Assembly: GCA_026545225.1 (NCBI GenBank)
Contig: CM048846.1
Location: forward strand, 85,763,270 to 85,827,269
Origin: Cornus controversa
Taxonomy: Eukaryota; Streptophyta; Magnoliopsida; Cornales; Cornaceae
Reading direction: 5' to 3'
DNA: 64,000 nt
Shown here: positions 20,924-32,800 of the stretch, piece by piece
How positions within the stretch are numbered: the first letter of the stretch is position 1
Layout of the letters: every line of letters begins with the position of its first letter
The notes under the pieces: generated by a model
What the model was told of the DNA's origin: nothing
Seen by the model: the letters and a program-made list of their open reading frames with translations, nothing else
Databases searched by the model: none
Program-made: the position numbers and the translations under genes

Positions 20924-21358
20924 TTAATCACTACTAAAACGTGCAATTGAGATTACAAAGGACATGAAAGCCATTATTGTGGTAGCAATTGCAAGCATCT
21001 TCAAGAACCCATTACTAGCTTCAACCACATTTAGACCTGCAACAAACACTGCCTTTAATTTCTCAATTTCTTCAATCACTTTATCATCTTCATGCTCCTC
21101 TTTCTTTGCCAACTGCCTGGGTTCATCAATTTGAACAGCTTGAGAGCTCATATTCACTGGATTACACCATTGCCAGAACCGGCATATTCCATATGAATAG
21201 TACAGTTTCCCTTTATTGTTCATTTCATCCGAGTGTGTCACCCTAATTGCAGCCACTTCACCACAGCGACAATACATATCTATGTATCTCAAATTTGCAC
21301 CCACTGACTTAGTAGACTTAGCAGACTTAATAGACTTGGTAGAAGTAGATGAAGCCAT
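20924..21358 (-). CDS. GRF-zinc-finger-like, coiled-coil, tail-anchored protein carried by the MULE
   Basis: An uninterrupted 144-residue frame starting MASSTSTKSIKSAK. Residues 1-20 are Ser/Lys/Thr-rich. Residues 29-67 hold CRCGEVAAIRVTHS, NNKGKLYY and CRFWQWCNP, the wording of small plant GRF-type zinc-finger proteins (At4g04775-like); Cys30, Cys32, Cys59 and Cys65 are present, while the usual third Cys after the YY pair appears to be replaced. Residues 80-110 are charged and likely coiled coil; residues 119-141 are a hydrophobic segment near the C-terminus, suggesting a membrane anchor. An upstream in-frame ATG at 21409 would add 17 hydrophobic residues; the inner start fits the family better. 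Its 5' side faces the right TIR, about 490 bp away, so the TIR probably drives it. GRF modules in other proteins bind single-stranded nucleic acid; the role here is unknown. Confidence 0.8.
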   Translation of the reverse strand: MASSTSTKSIKSAKSTKSVGANLRYIDMYCRCGEVAAIRVTHSDEMNNKGKLYYSYGICRFWQWCNPVNMSSQAVQIDEPRQLAKKEEHEDDKVIEEIEKLKAVFVAGLNVVEASNGFLKMLAIATTIMAFMSFVISIARFSSD

Positions 21359-21439
21359 TGTTATCAAAACCAAAAATAACAGTAAATCCAAAGAGTAAAC
21401 CAAAAACAAAAACCTAAAGTAATAATGTGAATCTATATA

Positions 21440-21675
21440 TATAATATGAGATATGTATAAGAGAGAGAGAGAGAGCTTACCCGAGAGAGAGAAAAATTAG
21501 AATTTGTGAAACTATGTATATAATATGAGAGATGAGAGATGTATAAAAGAGATGATAAATGTATAAGAGAGAGAGAGAGCGAGAGAGAGCTTACCAGAGA
21601 GAGAGAGAGAGCTTACCCGAGAGAGAGAAAATGAGAGCTTCTGTTGTGTGTGGTAATGAGAGAGAGAGAAAACTA
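21440..21675. repeat. GA-rich microsatellite region upstream of the GRF-like gene
   Basis: Several (GA)n runs with GAGAGCTTACC repeated three times. It lies between the GRF-like start codon and the right TIR and is likely part of its 5' UTR or promoter. Confidence 0.75.
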
Positions 21676-21843
21676 AAGATATTTATAAATTGGGTAAGGG
21701 CAAAAATGTCCAGAAATTAGAGGGTATTTCAGACCTTTTATACATTTTAAGGGCATTTTGGGATTTTCAGCTCAAATATACAATGACATCATCAATTTTC
21801 GTACAGTTAAAGTTGACAGGGGAGGCCAGTGTTACAAAAGGTA

Positions 21844-21935
21844 CACTGACAATGGAGGTCAGTGTTATTTTTGAAACTACAGGGGAGGTATCTGTTATTT
21901 CGCCTATTTACAAGGGAGGTCAATTTAATTTTCCC
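21844..21935 (-). repeat. Right TIR of the MULE
   Basis: Inverted match to 15534-15624. Just inside it, 21811-21843 adds another GGGGAGGCCAGTGTTA sub-repeat absent from the left end. Followed by target duplication AAATGAAAA. Confidence 0.92.
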
Positions 21936-21944
21936 AAATGAAAA

Positions 21945-24068
21945 TCTTAAAATGTCCGTTCAAAGGAACGTGGAAAACTTGTCTTCGGAAGGAAGCCACA
22001 ATTATTTTAACTAATAAATTTTATAGACAATTTTACCTTATTTTATTCCATGAAACTTGCCTATTGAAAGTAATTATTAAGGATAAATTTGTCAAATTAA
22101 AAATGTGTTAATTGTGCAAAAAATTTTAAAAAATACATCCACCAAACAACTTTTTTTCTTTTAAATTCTTTTTATTGAAGGTATTTTGAAAGGCTTTTTA
22201 AATAGAAAGAATTTTAGAATTAGAAAGGTATGTTAAACTACCACCAGTTCTTTGGCTGGAGTGGTATTTCTCGGACTTTTTATAAGAAATGTTCAAAACT
22301 CAACTCTCCTTGATTCAATGAAATAAATTTTTATTTTTTTAAAAAGTTTTAGTAGCGCGTCGATTTCAATTCTATCAATTGGAATTCAAACCAGCTGTGT
22401 TATGCTGCGTAGAATTAGAAATTTAGAATTGGAATTGAAGAAAATTTTGCAAAAGAATGTTGTTAACAAAATTTTCTTCAATTCTATTGATTCCAATTTC
22501 AAGACTTCAATTCCACGTAACTGAACACATTCTCCAATTTTTCATTAAAAAATATGCTTTTCAAATCTCATTTATTATTTTTTCAATAATACCTTTTCCA
22601 TTGTATTTTTGGTGTTTCTCTTCATTTTTTCATATTCAAACAGTCTTTTTATTTTTATTTTTTTTCAGAGATATTGTTGGATGATGATGACTGTTGGATG
22701 AATTTGTTTTCTTTCCTTTTCATTTTGTTTCTCTATTTTAGTTTTAGTGGGACCTCAATTCCAATTCCCTCAACAGAAATTCAGTTAGTTTTTCGAGGTG
22801 TAATACGGTTTTAAAATCTCTTTTAACAATTTTTATATTAGAATGTTAATGGATGAATTAAATGGACGTGATCGAAGTACAACAATAAAGAGATTTCACT
22901 GTTTGATATGATATACTAGGAGCAGTTCTTGCAGGGGTTCAACTCTATTTATAATTTGGATTAAGCTCATATAGCTAGAATAGAGATTTGGGCTACTTTA
23001 ATAGTTATATATACAAAATTAGCTTTATTGTTGGAAGATTTTTTTATGTTTATTTGATTAATTTGATAAAATTATATTAAATTCGGAAGAATGTTATTTT
23101 ATTTTATATTCCCATATATGGTTGCGATTCGCCGATTCCACTGCACTGAACCCAATAAGCCCATTTCCTCTCCCAGTCAGTGAGGCAATTCCTGAAGTCT
23201 ATCTCAATTCTCGTATCTTTATATTGGATTACAAACTTTAGCACGTTGTGCAGAGCAATCTTCTCCATCGTATATAGTTTTTTCATTTCTCTTCTTGAAT
23301 GGCATCGACTTATTACTCGAAAAAGATCGTCTTTCTCGTTTTTCTTCTCTCCCATATGCCACTTGCTTTTCTTCTTAAAAGGGTTTTGCGGTTAAATTTA
23401 TTGGTGTCTTTGGGTGTCTGGTGGCTGAATGGTTTGGTTATGCCTCTAAGGCTAAGATTGGACTCGTGGTTCAACTATTCATCTTCACCAAAATGGGGTT
23501 GGGTCCATTGGGATGTAAAGTGGCAAACAATTCAGGGGCTTGGTTGCTTCAACAGAGTCTTCCACAAACAGCTTTTGTGATAATGGGTGTGGTTCAAATT
23601 AAGCTTTATATTGTTTTGGACCCTTTGCTGGTGGTGGAAGCTATAGTGTATATTAACTGTAGAAGCACTGATCTCTAGAGGAATGGGACTGTCATTCTGA
23701 GTATTGTTCAAAGTGATGTTCAGAGCATTGAATAGAGAGCTCATCCTAACCTGGTTTCTAAAATCCATGTGGTGGACTTTTTTCACTTGACTAAAGGTGC
23801 AATGCAAGGTTAGATATTTCGGAGACACTTTAAAATTTTAATTTCTTTTTTATTCATGGGCATGAATTTCACTGCTATTAAGAAATTTACACATTATTTT
23901 CATGTTGTCTCTTTATCATCAGCTAAAAACTGCTCATTCTTAACTATGTATTGTGCGTCTGCCATTCATCAACTTAGCATCACCTCTTGCATACACAGTT
24001 TTCTTCTTACACTAATATTTGGTTTTTGGACCCAATTTTCATACTAAAATTTTTAATAGAAAAAATAA

Positions 24069-24105
<37 letters not shown>

Positions 24106-24581
24106 ATCGAATTTAGATTTAAAATATGCAATCAGATTCAAAATTGAATCCACCAATTTAAAACAAATAAGAACTTAAGATGTTACATGAATGAATCCTA
24201 TTCATGTTTTCTCTATTTTTTTTTCCTCCTCGGTCTCTCTCTGTGCCAAATTTGATCTATTAACAACATTGCAATGATACAAACACATGGATGATCCTTT
24301 CTGCAATAAAATCAATCATTTCTTCATTTTATAGCACTACAAGTGAACTATGATTAACAAAAGCGCATGATTTTCAAAATGAACATGTATGCAGCTGTAG
24401 TGAAACAAACTACCAACATTTTGACATTAAACAAACTTAAAACTTATCGTCCAATGAAACTTAAAGACTTCCATTGTTACATATACTTCAACTGCACAAA
24501 AGCGGTTATAGTATTCACTATTAACTATTCAAAGCAATTGCCAAAAACTTGAAGCAATGAAAAGACAGAAATTTCTACCTC
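21945..24581. other. Intergenic; duplicated 3' flank of receptor-kinase locus A
   Basis: No intact gene. 22840-23100, 23200-23400, 23422-23850 and 23850-24580 match, in order, parts of 30148-33320 downstream of locus B. The ATG frame at 23299-23580 begins with a signal-like MASTYYSKKIVFLVFLL, but its start is lost in the other copy (ATG replaced by ATA), so it is not supported as a gene. A (TA)n run lies at 24069-24101. Confidence 0.6.
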
Positions 24582-27500
24582 TCATCGTGTCTCCATTATA
24601 GAAATGGACAAACCATTTACTGAATAATCTTTTGACTTGCTTTCATTAGTTTCTTGAGGCACACTTCTTCCTGTGAAAAATGCTGGTTGCTTTGGAGCTG
24701 GTAAATGCATAGTTTCATTGCTAAGCATAGAAATTACTTCCGACATTGTTGGCCTATCTGTTGAACTTTCTTGCACGCATAAAAGACCCACATGAATGAT
24801 TCTCAATAAATGGTGTTCAGAACAGGAATTGCCTAGTGTTGGATCCTTTAATTCCAATGCAGTCCCTTCTTTCCATAGCTCCCATGCCTGAGGCAATATT
24901 ATTTTCATTTCCAAATTCGAAGTATATTCATATGTTATAGTTCGGAAAATGAAACTAAAAGAAATGTACTTGGAGATACTTACAAATCCTATTAGGTTCA
25001 GCGCACGATCAAGATGATAGAAGCTAGTATTTTTCCTACCACTCACGATTTCCAGGATCAACACTCCAAAACTGAAGACATCAGATTTCACTGAGAAATT
25101 TCCTTCCATGGCATACTTCGGAGACATGTAACCACTAAATCCAATCATTGAAACAATAACTTAGTTAGGAGCTGAAGCACAAACAATTTATGAAAATTTA
25201 AAAGCTTCAACCTGTCAACCCTGTCAGCCCATAGAGTGCAACTTTTCACTTACTATGTTCCAACAATCCTGTTGGTGTATATTGCCTCCGTTTCGTTAGG
25301 CTTGAAAATTCTTGCCGTCCCAAAATCAGATATCTTAGGGTTCATGTTTTCATCTAGCAGTACATTACTAGCTTTTAAATCCCTATGTATTACTGTCATT
25401 CTTGAGAATTTATGAAGGTAAAGCAATCCTTGAGCGACACCTTCAATGATGTTCAAACGTTTTTCCCAGTTTAATAGCTCCCTTTTTGCTTGGTCTGTAT
25501 CAACGAAATTGTTTTAGACAGAATTAGTGACATACACAGAGCTCAATTATGCAATCATATAAATGAAATTGAAATATTGTACTGAAAAAATTTATACTAG
25601 GTAAGGTTAGAGATAGTGCAAACCAAAGAGGAAGAAATCCAAGCTTTTGTTGGGCATGTACTCATAAATTAACATCTTCTCTTCTCCATGAATGCAACAC
25701 CCCAGAAGTCTAACAAGATTTGTATGCTGGAGTTTGGCAATGAGTATAAGTTCATTCTTGAACTCCACAAGTCCTTGCCCTGATGTTCTTGAAAGTCTCT
25801 TAATTGCTATTTCTCGACCCTCAGGCAATCTTCCCTGTTATATAATGATTCACGTGTCATTGAATTATGTTGGACAAGTACTAATCATTTTTTGTTTTGG
25901 TTTAATAAGTAGCAATCAACTTAGTTCAGTAAAAAATGCATTTTACCTTGTAAACAGGTCCAAAACCACCCTGTCCAAGATTATTTTCCTTTGAGAAGGC
26001 ATCTGTGGCAGCCACAATAGAGGCAAAGCTAAATATCTTCAAATCATGACCTTCCCTCACATCATTTTTGGCCTCATTTCCATTGTTAAGGTTGTCTGAA
26101 GCTGTCAAGTCAAATAAGTATTGTTCTTGCATTTTTTTCTCCAACCCTGCTATCAAAAACACTATTAATCCAACTTACCACTCACAAGAGTATTCAGTAT
26201 CTAAATGTATATATATATATGAAATAATATTATTATTATAAGACATATACCATCTTTTCTAAGCCTTCTCATTCTGAAATAGTAGATGAAGCCCAAGCTA
26301 AGCATAAGTAGAGAAATAGCTACAGCAATAATTAACCATACCCACCACTTGTTTCCTGCATAAAATCAATTGTTAAACTATTTGATTATCAATTGGTAAA
26401 GATGTTCATGTATCATATTATATCTACATATTTCTAGGATCCAATGGTTTGTCATCACCACTATGCAACTTTATTTACACCTCCACTGGTTATTTTGAAA
26501 CCCTTTCCTAGTTAAATCCTTGGTGTTTTTCCTTCATTTTCTGAACTGTTCAGTCCAATGACAATTTTGAATGGATTGCAATTTGGTTATAGAATAGGTT
26601 AGTCACCCTAGACCACCATTATCCCACAAGTCAGCTTAGTCAAATATGTGAGCTCTTAGGAAGTGTGGAGCCTGATAATATATTATTGTACACCTTACTC
26701 CAACTTTGCGGATCCAACACCTTACCTGAATTTTTTGGGGGGGTATTTTGATACTTGTTATGTAGCCCTAATTCTATAGCAGTATAGTAGGGGCGCTTGT
26801 TATTATTATGAACTCTGTAATTTCGTTTTGCTCTTCATCATAGTGAAATCTCAGTGACTCCGTGGACGTAGCCCAAGTTTCGGGTGAACCACGTAAATCT
26901 TTGTATTTTTTGCTTGTTTTCTTGTTTCTTTTTTCTGTTAATTTTCACAACATGAGCATCACTAGGAAATATAATATGGTGCTTAAGTTTTGTATTCAAT
27001 CCAATCAACAATATGTAACAAAGGGTGCACGATATTACCATAGATGTTTTCCATCTAAAACTCAAATCTGAAGCATGGATCATAAAGCATTTCTTTTGGA
27101 GAAGAGGTCATTATAATATTATGCACTTTGCAGATCGTGTAGGCCTGGTAAGTTTAAGCAATCTTATTGGATCTAGATAAATGAAATGTTTTGGTGAAAA
27201 ATAAAAATCAACTAAGCTGCTAATATCTGTAGAGGGATTATTGCCAGATCAGTATAAGTAGTTTGATCAATCTTCTGTAAGGAGTTGTATATCTATCAAA
27301 AGAGCAAGTGTACATCCTAGGTTTGACATGAACCACATGCGTCTCATATGCCAGATTTTGTGGTAATAGACAATTTGTTGGGAAACACAATGCAGATCAG
27401 ATATTAATGAAGATAAAAGTAGACTTACGTTTCGATGAATTTGGTTGTTCTATGGACAAATTTGCTGGAATCAGCATGTACTTTTTTGCAGTATGAGGTT

Positions 27501-28611
27501 CATCTAGTGTATAATTTAAATTCCCTCCCCAGAACGTACAGCCCAGTCCATCTTGGTCGTTATAGCTGCTAAAGCCGATACAACCACAATTGTTCCAGTT
27601 CCAGCACCTTTCCATACAATCACTGATACTTAGACTTTAACTGTCGTCATAAGTTTCAGGGTTGGCTCTAAAGATGGCTCGCCTTAGCTGAAACATATCA
27701 CCATGGCTCCTGCACTCAGGCACCATAAAGTTCACACAACCATTGTCTGGATAACCATAACAAAATTCATATGGGCCAAGGACAGCAAAACCACTGTCAG
27801 CAATTTGCCCATTTGGTTTCAGGTCTCACAACAGTATCCTTTCATCAACAAAAGAAAAAGTGAAGTAGCTCCCATCACTAGCTGAAACACAACTAAGGTT
27901 GTGATCGTAAGCAAAAGAATTCATATGTTCAAATTTCTGATCTTTCAATTCCCCACTAGTCCAATAACGCTCTCCTCGACACTGAATAACCAACTGCCCA
28001 GACTCTTGGGTGGGTTCCCAGCTCAAAGTGAAAGCCCCCGTAGCCGGAATATATTCACTCACCCAAGATGTTAGAGTCCAATTCTGTCTAGTTGTGAGGT
28101 TAAAACCAAGTTTCATACCAGGAAATTACGTGCTGCTAGGATGATCAAAGCTTTGCCACAAAGTACTGTTATCAGTTTCATCCATCACCACAAAGTTACC
28201 TGAATCTTCTAGTGTGGCACTAACATTTCCAGTCCCTACTTGATCAGACATATTCACAAGAGTACTCCCTCCACTCATAAGCTTCAACCTTCCTGTGTTA
28301 TCAATCGTTAGAACTCCAGAATTGTCCAAAATAGGTGTGTTAGGATTGGCAACCCATACTATCCTTTTTTGGTCATCATTGGTGTACGTGTACCATATTC
28401 CTAATTAACTGGAAGCTGTCGCGGTGATATTGAAGAATCCTAAGATGAGGTCCCCACCTTCAGAAACAAGACTAGCAGAGGAGTTGAGTTCATCGCCACG
28501 TCGGATTGTGCTTACTCCTGCTACAAGGGAGGAATCATATCGCAGGCAGCATAAGAATGTTAAAATTGGCAGCAACATTAGATTCATAGAGCCTGCCTTC
28601 TGGGTAGCCAT
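24582..28611 (-). pseudogene. Locus A: CES101-type G-type-lectin receptor kinase, ectodomain broken
   Basis: Seven exons by comparison with intact locus D: 28611-27429 (signal peptide, bulb-type lectin, PAN-like), 26355-26251 (transmembrane), 26146-25947 (juxtamembrane, glycine loop [10 protein letters not shown]), 25834-25624 (AIKRL lysine), 25494-25254 (HRDLKASN and DFG), 25134-24984 and 24887-24582. Exon 1 keeps the right length and phase but has four nonsense codons: 28405-28407, 28126-28128, 27826-27828 and 27637-27639. All later exons are open, with GT/AG borders in place. Within the kinase the conserved APE-motif Glu is Lys (MSPKYAMEG), so activity is doubtful even if a kinase-only product is made. 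Neighbours B and C are on the same strand. Confidence 0.88.
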
Positions 28612-28654
28612 AATCAGAAGCAGTTTGTGTATAGAAAGCTCTATTATCTGATAA

Positions 28655-29042
28655 TGTTACGAGGAGGAACAATTAATATTTGAAAGTGTAATAAAATAGG
28701 CCAATCAAGCCGTGTCATTGACTGATCAAATAAAGGTTCTGAAAATGTTCTGAATTAAGGATGAGTCCTTTGGGTTTTAGAATGTCAATGTGTGGCCGAG
28801 ATTTTCAGCTGGCTTTTTTGACCTCAAGGTTGGGGTGGCAACAAATCTTGGACTTTTGGCACTCAGCTGAAATGTGACCTTTTGGCATTGAAAAGTCAAT
28901 TCTAGACTTTCTAGCTACTGAACCCAAATTCTGTCAAGTCCACTTGAATAGTGAGGGGCATGTACTAATCCTAATGGACAATTCAAAAGAGTAGCCTGTT
29001 TCTTGGCAATGATCCATAAAATTTTAAAGAATATGAAATGGG
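28655..29042. promoter_or_regulatory. Upstream region of locus A with a block conserved across paralogues
   Basis: 28795-28900 (GAGATTTTCAGCTGGCTTTT ... ACTCAGCTGAAATGTGACC) recurs upstream of B (37558-37660), C (41905-41970) and D (43324-43420). It is probably promoter or 5' flank shared by descent; function unknown. Confidence 0.5.
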
Positions 29043-29290
29043 TTCTGAGAAAAGGACACTGAGAATTCGTGCTTACTTTGTTACAGTGTTGCTGCCAGAG
29101 AGAGACCCAAACTGTGAGAGTGAGTTGATCTCTCTCGCTTCTTTCTCATTCATGAAAGAAGTTTTAAATTTTTTTCTTTGAGTAATAAATCGATATGAAA
29201 CAAAAAAAATTAATAGGCAGCCAGTTGTAATGTCCAAGCCGATCAGCTTTGATATTCATTAGAAGTATCTCATGGTGGGACCCATCATGG
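29043..29290 (+). repeat. Duplicated block, copy 2 (partner at 15065-15310)
   Basis: See the partner entry. Just right of it, at 29311-29350, is a box-B-like GGGTTCAAGTCCC preceded by AACATAGTGG, a probable decayed tRNA-derived SINE. Confidence 0.7.
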
Positions 29291-29390
29291 ACTGTAACAT
29301 AGTGGAACTTTAAGTATAAGGTCGAGGGTTCAAGTCCCGTATAAGCATAGGTGTTTGATGGATTAATTTTCCTTCCCTTTCCTTTTGTTT

Positions 29391-29842
29391 TTTCTTCTTA
29401 GTTTTAATAGGACCTCAGTTCCAGTTCCCTCAGTAGAAATTCAATCCATGTTTTTCACAGTGAAGTATGGTTTTGAAATCACTTCTGTATCTTTTTTTTT
29501 TCAAGAACCCTTTTTCAATGTATTTTTGGTGTTTTTCTTCATCTTTCTTTTATATTCAAACATTCTTTTTATTCTCTCTCTCTCTCTTTTTCTTTTTGTA
29601 GAGACATTGTTGGATGAATTTGTTTTCCTTCCTTTTAGTTTTGTTTCTCTATTTTAGTTTTAATAGATCCCCAGTTTTAATTCCCTCAATAGAAATTCAG
29701 TAAACTTTTCATGGTGAAGTACAGTTTTAAAATCTCTTCTATATCATTTTTTTTTCAAGAACCCCTTCTCCATTGATTTTTTGGTGTTTCTCTTCATCTT
29801 TCTTTTATATTCAAACATTCTTTTTATTCTCTCTTTTTTTCC
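29391..29842 (+). repeat. Direct repeat pair, offset 256 bp
   Basis: 29391-29587 and 29646-29842 share AGTTTTAATAG, CAGTAGAAATTCA-type words and a TTCATCTTTCTTTTATATTC tail. A related single copy is at 22730-22830. Confidence 0.8.
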
Positions 29843-32800
29843 ACCCCTTTATCTACAGCCAAAAAGGAGAGAAAAATTTTATGATTTCACTTTTTTCTTG
29901 TTCTTTTCCTTTTCTTATTTGTAATTCAACAGCCAAATAGAGGGACGAGGAAAATGAAAGTAATTGGCAGAAAATTATCACTTTGAGGTGACTGGATACA
30001 AGTACAATGGAAGTTAATAGTCTTGATGAAAAGATTATCATGATATAACATGAAAATTTTTCAGTAATCTCACTAATATCAAATGGATTCCATGAATTGA
30101 TAAAGCAAAGTGCTTAACAATCTTTATACTAGAATTTTAATGGATAAATTGAATGGATGTGATTGAAATATAATGATGAAGAGATTTCAATGTTTGATGT
30201 GACTTACTAGGATCAGTTCTTTTAAATTTGATAGATCCTTCTAGTGAGACAATACCAGATGGGGCCATGCCGAATGTTATTGATACAGTTGCGGAGGTTC
30301 AACTCTGTTTGATGTAATTTGGATTTAAATCACTAGTTTGATTAAGTAACTATAGCTAGAATAGAGATTTGGGCTACTTTAGGGATGGCAATAGGGTAGC
30401 CATGAAAACCCAACCGCCCCCCCACCCCCCCCATCTTGTTTAAAACGGTTTTGAAGATCCATTTAATGGTTTTGGGCGGGGACGCGTTTTATAGTGAAAA
30501 CCTGTGCCCCCGTCCCTGTCCTTTTTATAATGAGACCCATATACGTTATGTTATATACAAAATTACCCTTATTGTTGGAAGAATGTTAATGTTTATATGG
30601 TTAATTTGGTCCAATTATATAAAATTTGGACGAATGTTTATTTATTTTATATTCTTAAATATGATTTTTTAATATTTGAGTGGGTAAATTAGAGAAAAAA
30701 ATTGAGTAGGAATTTAAATGGGACAGGGTAGGGGAACTTAAACGGGTGCGGAGAATTATTGCTAAACAATTTTAGATAGGAATGAGGCAGGGTAACTTAA
30801 ATGGGAGCAGGCATGTGGAGGCGCCCCCCACCCCCAGCTCCATTGCTATCCCTATCCCAACCCCAACCCCAACCCCCTTAGTCTGAAGAAGGCCCCATTC
30901 TCGCCCAATTTTAAATTCTTACTACATTACCACCCTGGTCCAGCCCCTGACTTGCCTTTAGCCTTTTGCTACATTTTTTCTTTAAATATTTTTTCATAAA
31001 ATCATTTTTCAAACATTTATATTATCATTATTATATGAAAATTATATAATAAAAAAAAAAATCACTTGCTATGAAAAATGAGAAAAATAATTTTAGTGTA
31101 AGGTTTATAAAGGTCTTATAATTTTAGTAATTAAATGGAAAAAAAAATCTTATTATAAATTTGTAGATAAGTGGACAAGACTCCCCCACCCCACTCTGCT
31201 CAGATTCTCCACCAAATTCATCTCAACCCCGATGAAACTTCTCTCAACCCCATCCAAGGCCGGAACTGTTGTATTTTTATATTGGATTTTGAGCACATTG
31301 CTCTGTATTGTGATTGTATGCAAACTTTAGTAGGTTGTGACAAATAAATCTTCTCCATTGTATATTTTGTTAATTTCTCTTGTTCTATAGCATCAACTTA
31401 TTACTCGAAAAGATATCATCTACTCGTTTTTCTTTTCTCCCATATGTCACTTACTTTCCTTCTTAAAAGGGTTTTGCGTGTAAATTTAGCGTCTTCATTT
31501 TAGTTTTTGCTAAGTACCTATTGCTTATGTGTGTGTGTGTGTTCTTCGAGTTTATTAACTAGGCTGCCTTTCTACTTAGAAACGGAAAGAAGAGGAGATT
31601 AATAGATGGATCATTCTGCTTCAAGCAGATATCATATTTTCAATCTCTCTCTCTCTCCCTCTCTCTATATGAAGTTTTCAGTGTTATCTTGCTTAGGTAA
31701 GATACTGAAAATAAAAGAAACACATCTAAACTTTGCAACAATTTTACACAGAGTGACTATTGTGTACTCGAACTCACCATCTCACCTTTGTGCAGAGGAT
31801 CTTTACTATTACAGTCGAGCAATTCCAGTTAGCAAACACAAATATCATGGAGGAATTAGAGGCTGTCTGGAGTCATTGAATGTTATCTGTAGGGCTCCAA
31901 TCAAGGGAAAAACCCAACAATTTTCTTTGGAGTTGAGCAAAACATATTCTTTCAGTGAAAAGGAATGGGAAAACAGAAAATTACCTGTTGATTCCATGTG
32001 TAGCTGATGGGGGAACATATAGAAGTTGAAACAGTCAAAACATCTGCCACTTGGCACTTTGTCGTCTGTTGGTTAGAATGGTTTGGTTATGCCTCTAAGG
32101 CTAAGAATGGACTAGTTGTTCAACTATTCATCTCCCAAACAATGGGGTCGGGTCCATTGGGGTGGAAAGTGACAAACAATTCAGGGCTTGGCTGCTTCAA
32201 TGGAGTCTTCCACAAACAGCTTTTGTGACATGGGCTTGGTGGGAAGGAACCACAAGAGAGAATAATGGGTGTGGTTCAAATTGAGCTTATATTGTTTTGG
32301 ACCTGTTGCTGGTGGAAACTGTAGTGTATATCAATTGTAGAAGCACTGATCTGTAGAGGAATGGGACTGTCATACCGAGTATTGTTCAAAGTGATGTTCA
32401 GAGCTTTGAAATTTGAATAGAGAGCTCATCCTAAGCTGGTTTCTAAAACCCATGTGGTGGACTTTCTTCACTTGGCTAAAGGTGCAATGCAAGGTTAGAT
32501 ATTTCTGAGACAAACTAAAAATTTAATGTTTTTTTTATGCTTGGGCATGAATTTCACTTGTATTATGAATTTTGCACATTACTTTCATGTTGTCATAATT
32601 TATCATCAGCTAAAGATCTTACTACTGCATTGATTTCTTATTTTAGTAGTCTCTGTATCTGCTTGGTTTTAGAACTGATGGGAATGAACCGAAGGACTCT
32701 GCTGTTTGCATAAAGACTGGTCATTCTTAAATATGTGTTGTGTGCCTTCCCTCCATCAACTTAGCATGACCTCTTGCATACACAGTTCTCTTCTTACACT

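Larger units (their letters stand above)
15534..21935 (+). mobile_element. Complete Mutator-like element (MULE), 6402 bp, two convergent genes
   Basis: Both ends begin GGGAAAATTA(T/A)ATTGACC in inverted orientation. A perfect 9-bp duplication AAATGAAAA flanks the element (15525-15533 and 21936-21944), the length typical of Mutator transposition. Inside are a MuDR transposase gene (+, 17226-20381) and a GRF-like zinc-finger gene (-, 20924-21358), which face each other, each reading inward from its own TIR. This mirrors the layout of maize MuDR (mudrA and mudrB convergent from the TIRs), although the second protein here is unrelated in sequence to what is known of MURB. The left third is non-coding and repeat-rich. 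Confidence 0.93.

Noticed and set aside
21359..21409. Upstream in-frame ATG of the GRF-like gene adding 17 hydrophobic residues
   Set aside because: The inner ATG gives the Ser/Lys-rich start usual for such proteins; the extension looks like translated 5' UTR. Not excluded without transcript data.
23299..23580. 93-codon frame with signal-peptide-like start
   Set aside because: The second copy of this segment lacks the ATG and diverges in frame; no domain recognised.
29311..29350. Possible tRNA gene (AACATAGTGG ... GGGTTCAAGTCCC)
   Set aside because: Box B is good, but no acceptor stem or anticodon arm can be paired; more likely a decayed SINE head.
30381..30860. AGGGATGGCAATAGGG and its inverted partner read as a MITE
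   Set aside because: In the paralogous copy near 23.0 kb the sequence in the middle of this interval is present without either end, so the two ends were not inserted as one unit.
31606..32007. 133-codon plus-strand frame
   Set aside because: No recognisable domain, absent from the sister copy, low-complexity start with CT repeats; may be chance.
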